DNA of 64,000 bases, from assembly GCF_001423425.1 (NCBI RefSeq), contig NZ_LMNX01000001.1, positions 392,970-456,969 on the forward strand. Reading direction: 5' to 3'. The position numbers and the translations under genes were made by a program. The notes beneath the pieces were generated by a model that did not search any database, was not told the origin of the DNA, and saw nothing but the letters and a program-made list of their open reading frames with translations. Below, one piece after another: positions 59,649 through 64,000 of this stretch (positions within the stretch are counted from its first letter, which is position 1; each line of letters begins with the position of its first letter). Source of the stretch: Rhizobium sp. Leaf306 (GTDB taxonomy: Bacteria > Pseudomonadota > Alphaproteobacteria > Rhizobiales > Rhizobiaceae).

Positions 59649-61457
59649 CTACTCTGCCGCATCACCATAGCTTGCGAAGACGAGGCCTCGGTCGCTCTCC
59701 TTGGCGGCCACCTTAACCGTTGCGATCTCCGTTCCGATCCGGGCGATATCGTCGAGGATCAGGCCCTGCGGCAGATGCACGACGCCGATCGAGCAGCGCA
59801 GCAAAGGGAAATCGCGCTCCACGCCGGTGCGGTCATGGCCACGGATCCGGCCTGCCGCCCGCTCCTCTTCCGAATAGAGCGCAACGGCGTCATCGTGGAA
59901 ATCCGACAGCAGACGCTCGAGGATTTCCTCCAACTCGTCGCGGGACCAGTCGCGAATGCCGATAAAGAAATCGTCGCCGCCGACATGGCCCAGAAAATGT
60001 TCGTCGGAGAAGAAGTAGCGCTTCATCAGCGCCGCAAACAGCGAGATTGCGTGGTCGCCCATCTGGAAGCCGTAATGATCGTTGAACGGCTTGAAATGGT
60101 CGAAGTCGCAATAGCAGAAGAAGCGCTGCTCGTCGTCATCGCGGCCGGCCTGGTACATGAAGTCGCGGATGGCCCGGTTGCCGGGAAGACCCGTCAGCGG
60201 GTTCTGGTCCTGGGCGATCTTCAGCTGCTTTTCGTTGACCACCTTGATCAGCGATGCCGCCGAGACGACGCCGGCATAACGCATGTTTTCGGTAAGGATG
60301 ACGCAGGCGCTGTTTTCCATGTTGGCAAACAGGCTCATCAGCTCTTCCGCCTCGGCATCCAGACCGATGATCGGCGCGCGCTCGACGAAATGGGCGATGG
60401 TGCGCTCATAGACCTTGTTCTTTAGGAGATCGCGGCCGAAGGGCTGATAGATAAATTCCTTGAGGTGATATTCGTTGATGACGCCGCGCGGTTCGCCATT
60501 GGCGTTCAGCACCGGAAAGAAGGCCTGGCGCGGATTGCGGCGAAACAGTTCAAAGACGCTGTCGATGCTCTCGTTCTCGAACACGGTCGGCAGTTTTTCG
60601 ATCTGCTTGCGGATGAGGATTTCGTCGAGAGACTGGCTGGAGCGGCGCGACAGACCGATTGCGGCCAGATGCGGATAGGCCGGCTGCAACTCCGTGACGA
60701 AGCTGGTGGGTCTTGCGATGAAATAGCCCTGTACCAGATCGACGCCGTATTCACGGCAGGCCAGAAATTCGGCCTCGGTCTCGATGCCTTCGGCAATCAC
60801 GCGGATGCCGAGCACATGGGCAATATTGACGATGTTCTTGACGAGATGCCGTTTGCGCGGATTGACATCGATATCCGAAATGAAGTGCCGGTCGATCTTC
60901 AGGTAGTCGACCGGGTAGTCGCAGAGCAGCTTCATCTCGCCATGGCCGACGCCGAAATCGTCAATCGCCAGCTTGAAGCCTGCCTTGCGCATCTCGCTCA
61001 TCAACTCGGCAAATTCCGGCACCGAGGTGTTGTCGAACCGCTCGGACAGCTCGAAGCAGACCGAGGACGGTGCGACGCCTGCCTGGCGCAGGTGCTGGAC
61101 GATCTTTTCAAGGAAAAGCTGGCCGTCGCGGATCATCCGGACATCGAGATTGAGAAACAGCGTCTGGCTGGAGAAATCCGGAAGGCCAGCGAATTTGGCA
61201 AGTGCCCGGTGGGCGACCATCTGTTCGAGCGCCAGAAGCTGGCCGCCGTCATGGGCCTGGTCGATCAGTTCGAGCGGCGAGGCAAAGCCGAGACGGTCAT
61301 GGCCGCGCAGCAGCGATTCATAGCCGAACACGGACCCGGTGGCGACCTCCACGATCGGCTGGAAGGCGTTCTCAATGACAAGCTTTGCCAGCGGCAAAAG
61401 CTGATCGCTGGCATAGCGACGGAAAACGCCCGGTTCCAGAACGGCCGCAGACGACAT
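59649..61457 (-). CDS. EAL-CBS-GGDEF cyclic-di-GMP protein
   Basis: A 602-residue soluble protein. The N-terminal EAL domain (about residues 25-270) retains ESLLR, NLD, ELSER, DDFGVG, YLKID and EGIETEAEF, so phosphodiesterase activity is plausible. Two CBS-like motifs follow (about 290-400; [15 protein letters not shown]). The C-terminal GGDEF domain has [15 protein letters not shown] and no clear inhibitory RxxD site. No membrane helix is seen. The start at 61457 has GGGG-type site upstream. Output direction, synthesis or hydrolysis, is uncertain. Confidence 0.9.
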   Translation of the reverse strand: MSSAAVLEPGVFRRYASDQLLPLAKLVIENAFQPIVEVATGSVFGYESLLRGHDRLGFASPLELIDQAHDGGQLLALEQMVAHRALAKFAGLPDFSSQTLFLNLDVRMIRDGQLFLEKIVQHLRQAGVAPSSVCFELSERFDNTSVPEFAELMSEMRKAGFKLAIDDFGVGHGEMKLLCDYPVDYLKIDRHFISDIDVNPRKRHLVKNIVNIAHVLGIRVIAEGIETEAEFLACREYGVDLVQGYFIARPTSFVTELQPAYPHLAAIGLSRRSSQSLDEILIRKQIEKLPTVFENESIDSVFELFRRNPRQAFFPVLNANGEPRGVINEYHLKEFIYQPFGRDLLKNKVYERTIAHFVERAPIIGLDAEAEELMSLFANMENSACVILTENMRYAGVVSAASLIKVVNEKQLKIAQDQNPLTGLPGNRAIRDFMYQAGRDDDEQRFFCYCDFDHFKPFNDHYGFQMGDHAISLFAALMKRYFFSDEHFLGHVGGDDFFIGIRDWSRDELEEILERLLSDFHDDAVALYSEEERAAGRIRGHDRTGVERDFPLLRCSIGVVHLPQGLILDDIARIGTEIATVKVAAKESDRGLVFASYGDAAE

Positions 61458-61745
61458 GCAATTCACCCCATTTACTGCGTGGGCGAGATCCGCCCGGCGC
61501 CTTATTCACGGGCGCCACCTTTGCCTCCATTGGTCAAAAATACCTTTCCCGCAAATGACAGTTCGATGAAACTTCCATGACAGTAATTTATGTTTCTAAT
61601 ACAATGAGTTGTAAATATTACATCGTCTGGCTTGGGCAGGTGCGGTCCCGCGTCAACGCCACGAGCCAAGCTTAAGCTTCCACAGGGATTTCCCCCACAG
61701 TCCCCGGCCGTGCGTTTTTGAGACAGCGCTGTTCGCAATCCCTGC

Positions 61746-61767
61746 TTGATTGCGCGGCCAATCGAAA
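61746..61767 (+). promoter_or_regulatory. BetI-like operator before betC
   Basis: TTGATTG-CGCGGC-CAATCGAA: an inverted repeat (GATTG/CAATC, 61748-61752 with 61759-61763) resembling the BetI box of other bacteria (TTGATTG...CAAT). It lies 50 bases upstream of betC. The surrounding 61458-61816 region holds no gene; a weak promoter for the EAL gene is suspected at its left side. Confidence 0.5.
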
Positions 61768-61816
61768 ATAACTCATTCTGGCGGTCTTCCTCATCTCCAA
61801 GAAAAGCAGCCCGGTC

Positions 61817-63334
61817 ATGTCCCGTCCGAACATTCTCATCATCATGGTCGACCAGATGAACGGCACGCTGTTTCCGGATGGGCCGGCGGACTGGCTGCAT
61901 GTGCCGCACCTGAAGGCGCTGGCTGCACGTTCGGCCCGCTTCCAGAACAACTACACCTCGTCGCCGCTTTGCGCGCCGGCCCGCGCCTCGTTCATGGCGG
62001 GGCAGCTGCCGAGCAGGACCGGGGTCTATGACAATGCCGCCGAATATGTCTCGTCGATCCCGACCTATGCGCATCACCTGCGCCGCGCCGGCTATTACAC
62101 GGCGCTGTCGGGCAAGATGCATTTCGTCGGACCGGACCAGATGCACGGGTTCGAGGAACGGCTGACCACCGACATCTACCCGGCCGATTTCGGCTGGACG
62201 CCGGATTACCGCAAGCCGGGCGAGCGGATCGACTGGTGGTATCACAACATGGGTTCTGTCACTGGTGCTGGCGTTGCCGAGATTTCCAACCAGATGGAAT
62301 ATGACGACGAGGTGGCCTTCCTCGCCAACCAGAAGCTCTATCATCTCAGCCGCGACAACGACGACGAAGACCGCAGGCCCTGGGCATTAACGGTGTCGTT
62401 CACGCATCCGCACGACCCCTATGTGGCACGCCGGAAGTTCTGGGACCTGTATAACGACTGCGAACACCTGATGCCCGAGGTCGGCATGCTCGCAGAGCAG
62501 GATCCGCATTCGGCCCGCATCCTCAAGTCCTGCGACTATCCGGCTTTCGAGATCACCGACGAGCATGTGCGGCGGGCGCGCCAAGGCTATTTCGCCAACA
62601 TCTCCTATATCGACGAAAAGGTCGGTGAGCTGGTCGACACGCTGACCCGGACACGGATGCTCGATAACACGTTCATCCTGTTCTGCTCCGACCATGGCGA
62701 CATGCTGGGCGAGCGCGGATTGTGGTTCAAGATGAACTTCTTCGAGGGGTCATCCAGGGTGCCGCTGATGATCGCCGGTCCTCAGATCACGCCGTCGCTA
62801 AACTCCGCGCCGGTTTCCAATCTCGACATCACGCCAACGCTTTGCGATCTCGCCGGCATCTCGATGGACGAGATCATGCCCTGGACCGATGGCGAAAGCC
62901 TGAAGCCGGTGATCGATGGCGGCACCCGCACCGCGCCGGTGCTGATGGAATATGCCGCCGAAGCCTCGCATGCGCCGCTGGTGGGCATTCGCGAGGGCAA
63001 GTGGAAATACGTGCATTGCGAGCTCGATCCCGAACAGCTCTACGACCTCGATGCCGACCCCCACGAGCTCAAGAACCTGGCGCATGACCCGGCGCATGCC
63101 GCCGTCATGAACGGGTTTCGCGCCAAGCGGGCGCAAAAGTGGGACATGGCAAAATTCGACGCGGCCGTGCGCGAAAGCCAGGCGCGGCGCTGGGTGGTCT
63201 ATGAAGCGCTGCGCAACGGCGCCTATTACCCGTGGGATCACCAACCCTTGCAGAAAGCCTCGGAGCGCTACATGCGCAACCATATGAACCTCGACAATCT
63301 GGAAGAGTCCAAGCGCTATCCCCGCGGGGAATAG
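61817..63334 (+). CDS. betC: Choline-sulfatase
   Basis: A 505-residue type I sulfatase that converts choline-O-sulfate to choline. The sulfatase signature [11 protein letters not shown] holds Cys52, which is changed to formylglycine in the active enzyme. Metal ligands are expected in IIMVDQMNG and CSDHGDMLG. Length and order match BetC of Sinorhizobium. It is the first gene of the visible bet operon, followed 23 bases later by betB. No betI lies upstream; the neighbour is the divergent EAL gene. Confidence 0.93.
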   Translation: MSRPNILIIMVDQMNGTLFPDGPADWLHVPHLKALAARSARFQNNYTSSPLCAPARASFMAGQLPSRTGVYDNAAEYVSSIPTYAHHLRRAGYYTALSGKMHFVGPDQMHGFEERLTTDIYPADFGWTPDYRKPGERIDWWYHNMGSVTGAGVAEISNQMEYDDEVAFLANQKLYHLSRDNDDEDRRPWALTVSFTHPHDPYVARRKFWDLYNDCEHLMPEVGMLAEQDPHSARILKSCDYPAFEITDEHVRRARQGYFANISYIDEKVGELVDTLTRTRMLDNTFILFCSDHGDMLGERGLWFKMNFFEGSSRVPLMIAGPQITPSLNSAPVSNLDITPTLCDLAGISMDEIMPWTDGESLKPVIDGGTRTAPVLMEYAAEASHAPLVGIREGKWKYVHCELDPEQLYDLDADPHELKNLAHDPAHAAVMNGFRAKRAQKWDMAKFDAAVRESQARRWVVYEALRNGAYYPWDHQPLQKASERYMRNHMNLDNLEESKRYPRGE

Positions 63335-63357
63335 GCGCCAAGGAACGGAGAAGACCC

Positions 63358-64000
63358 ATGAAAGCACAACCAGTCGCCAGCCATTTCATCGACGGCGAGT
63401 ATGTCGAGGATACCGATGGCAGCGTCATCGAGAGCCTTTACCCGGCGACGGGTGAAGTGATCGCAAGGTTGCATGCGGCAACGCCCGCCATCGTCGAAAA
63501 GGCGATCGCCGCCGCCAAGCGCGCCCAGCCGGAATGGGCGGCAATGAGCCCGACTGCTCGCGGCCGGATCCTGAAGCGGGCAGCCGAGATCATGCGGACC
63601 CGCAACCGAGAGCTTTCCGAGCTGGAGACGCTCGATACCGGCAAGCCGATCCAGGAGACGATCGTCGCCGACCCGACATCGGGCGCCGACAGTTTCGAGT
63701 TCTTCGGCGGCGTGATCGCGGCCGGAATGAATGGTCAGTACATCCCGCTCGGCGGCGATTTTGCCTATACGAAGCGGGTGCCACTCGGCGTCTGCGTCGG
63801 CATCGGCGCCTGGAACTATCCGCAGCAGATCGCCTGCTGGAAGGGCGCACCGGCGCTCGCCGCCGGCAATGCGATGGTGTTCAAGCCGTCCGAAAACACG
63901 CCGCTCGGCGCGCTCAAGATCGCCGAGATCCTGATCGAGGCCGGCCTGCCGAAGGGCCTCTTCAACGTTATCCAGGGCGACCGGACGACCGGACCGCTTC
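63358..64000 (+). CDS. betB: Betaine aldehyde dehydrogenase (partial, cut by window end)
   Basis: The first 214 codons of BetB, which oxidises betaine aldehyde to glycine betaine with NAD+. The frame is uninterrupted to the window edge. The substrate/NAD region is clear: [21 protein letters not shown] (shorter: [10 protein letters not shown]), [13 protein letters not shown] and GLPKGLFNV. The catalytic Cys and Glu lie beyond the window. AGGAACGGAG is upstream of the ATG. It is co-transcribed with betC and is likely followed by betA. Confidence 0.95.
   Translation, partial: MKAQPVASHFIDGEYVEDTDGSVIESLYPATGEVIARLHAATPAIVEKAIAAAKRAQPEWAAMSPTARGRILKRAAEIMRTRNRELSELETLDTGKPIQETIVADPTSGADSFEFFGGVIAAGMNGQYIPLGGDFAYTKRVPLGVCVGIGAWNYPQQIACWKGAPALAAGNAMVFKPSENTPLGALKIAEILIEAGLPKGLFNVIQGDRTTGPL

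Overview
The window is GC-rich chromosomal DNA from an alphaproteobacterium of the Rhizobiaceae (Agrobacterium/Rhizobium type). Evidence is the gene content (MucR/Ros regulator, DUF5330, DUF6456, DUF930, the TIGR03808 Tat protein, a Rhizobium etli-type class 3 asparaginase, choline sulfatase next to betaine aldehyde dehydrogenase) and rhizobial intergenic repeats. About 75 protein genes are supported. I saw no rRNA, tRNA, CRISPR array, transposase or phage gene. Species was not determined.

Layout. 1-4.2 kb: DUF5330 protein, SufE, an acyltransferase, then a minus-strand DnaA-domain-IV-only protein with a DUF6456 protein, and MucR. 4.6-11.1 kb: a complete minus-strand Mrp Na+(K+)/H+ antiporter operon, mnhABCDEFG, whose genes overlap or nearly touch except where an inverted-repeat element separates mnhA from mnhB. 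11.2-20 kb: MsrB, an aldose-epimerase-like protein, cupin, GNAT, TrhA, VOC dioxygenase-like protein, AI-2E family transporter and oligopeptidase B. 20-23 kb: a protein under a CtrA-type box, a MerR regulator with a ZntR-like metal site, ParDE, a leader peptide with a predicted attenuator before a GNAT gene, and MazEF. 23-30 kb: two c-type cytochromes, Fe/Mn superoxide dismutase, TauE/SafE transporter, esterase, branched-chain aminotransferase and ChaC. 30-43 kb: phospholipase D-like protein, aldo/keto reductase, secreted hydrolase, CorA, YihY, HerA-like ATPase, cytochrome c, VOC, DUF899 with a divergent MarR regulator, and Ohr. 44-54 kb: two L,D-transpeptidases, a Tat-exported hydrolase, ATP-dependent DNA ligase and its associated exonuclease separated by three tandem palindromic repeats, an MFS pump with a MarR regulator, TIGR03808 and a second ParDE. 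54-64 kb: two glutathione transferases, asparaginase, DUF3750, DUF1127, a possible very small gene, quinone oxidoreductase, an EAL-CBS-GGDEF protein and the start of a bet operon (betC, betB, cut by the window end).

Themes. Much of the region deals with ion, osmotic and oxidative stress: Mrp antiporter, CorA, choline sulfate to glycine betaine, SodB, Ohr, MsrB, ChaC and GSTs. Three toxin-antitoxin modules are scattered among housekeeping genes.

The most notable signal is at 21627-21772. A promoter-like sequence is followed at the expected transcription start by a 17-residue ORF carrying Tyr-Phe-Trp-x-Tyr. Mutually exclusive hairpins then precede a GNAT acetyltransferase. This reads as a ribosome-dependent attenuator responding to aromatic aminoacyl-tRNA supply. 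Other regulatory signals include a CtrA box, a BetI-like operator with no adjacent betI, and a MarR promoter whose start falls on the ATG.
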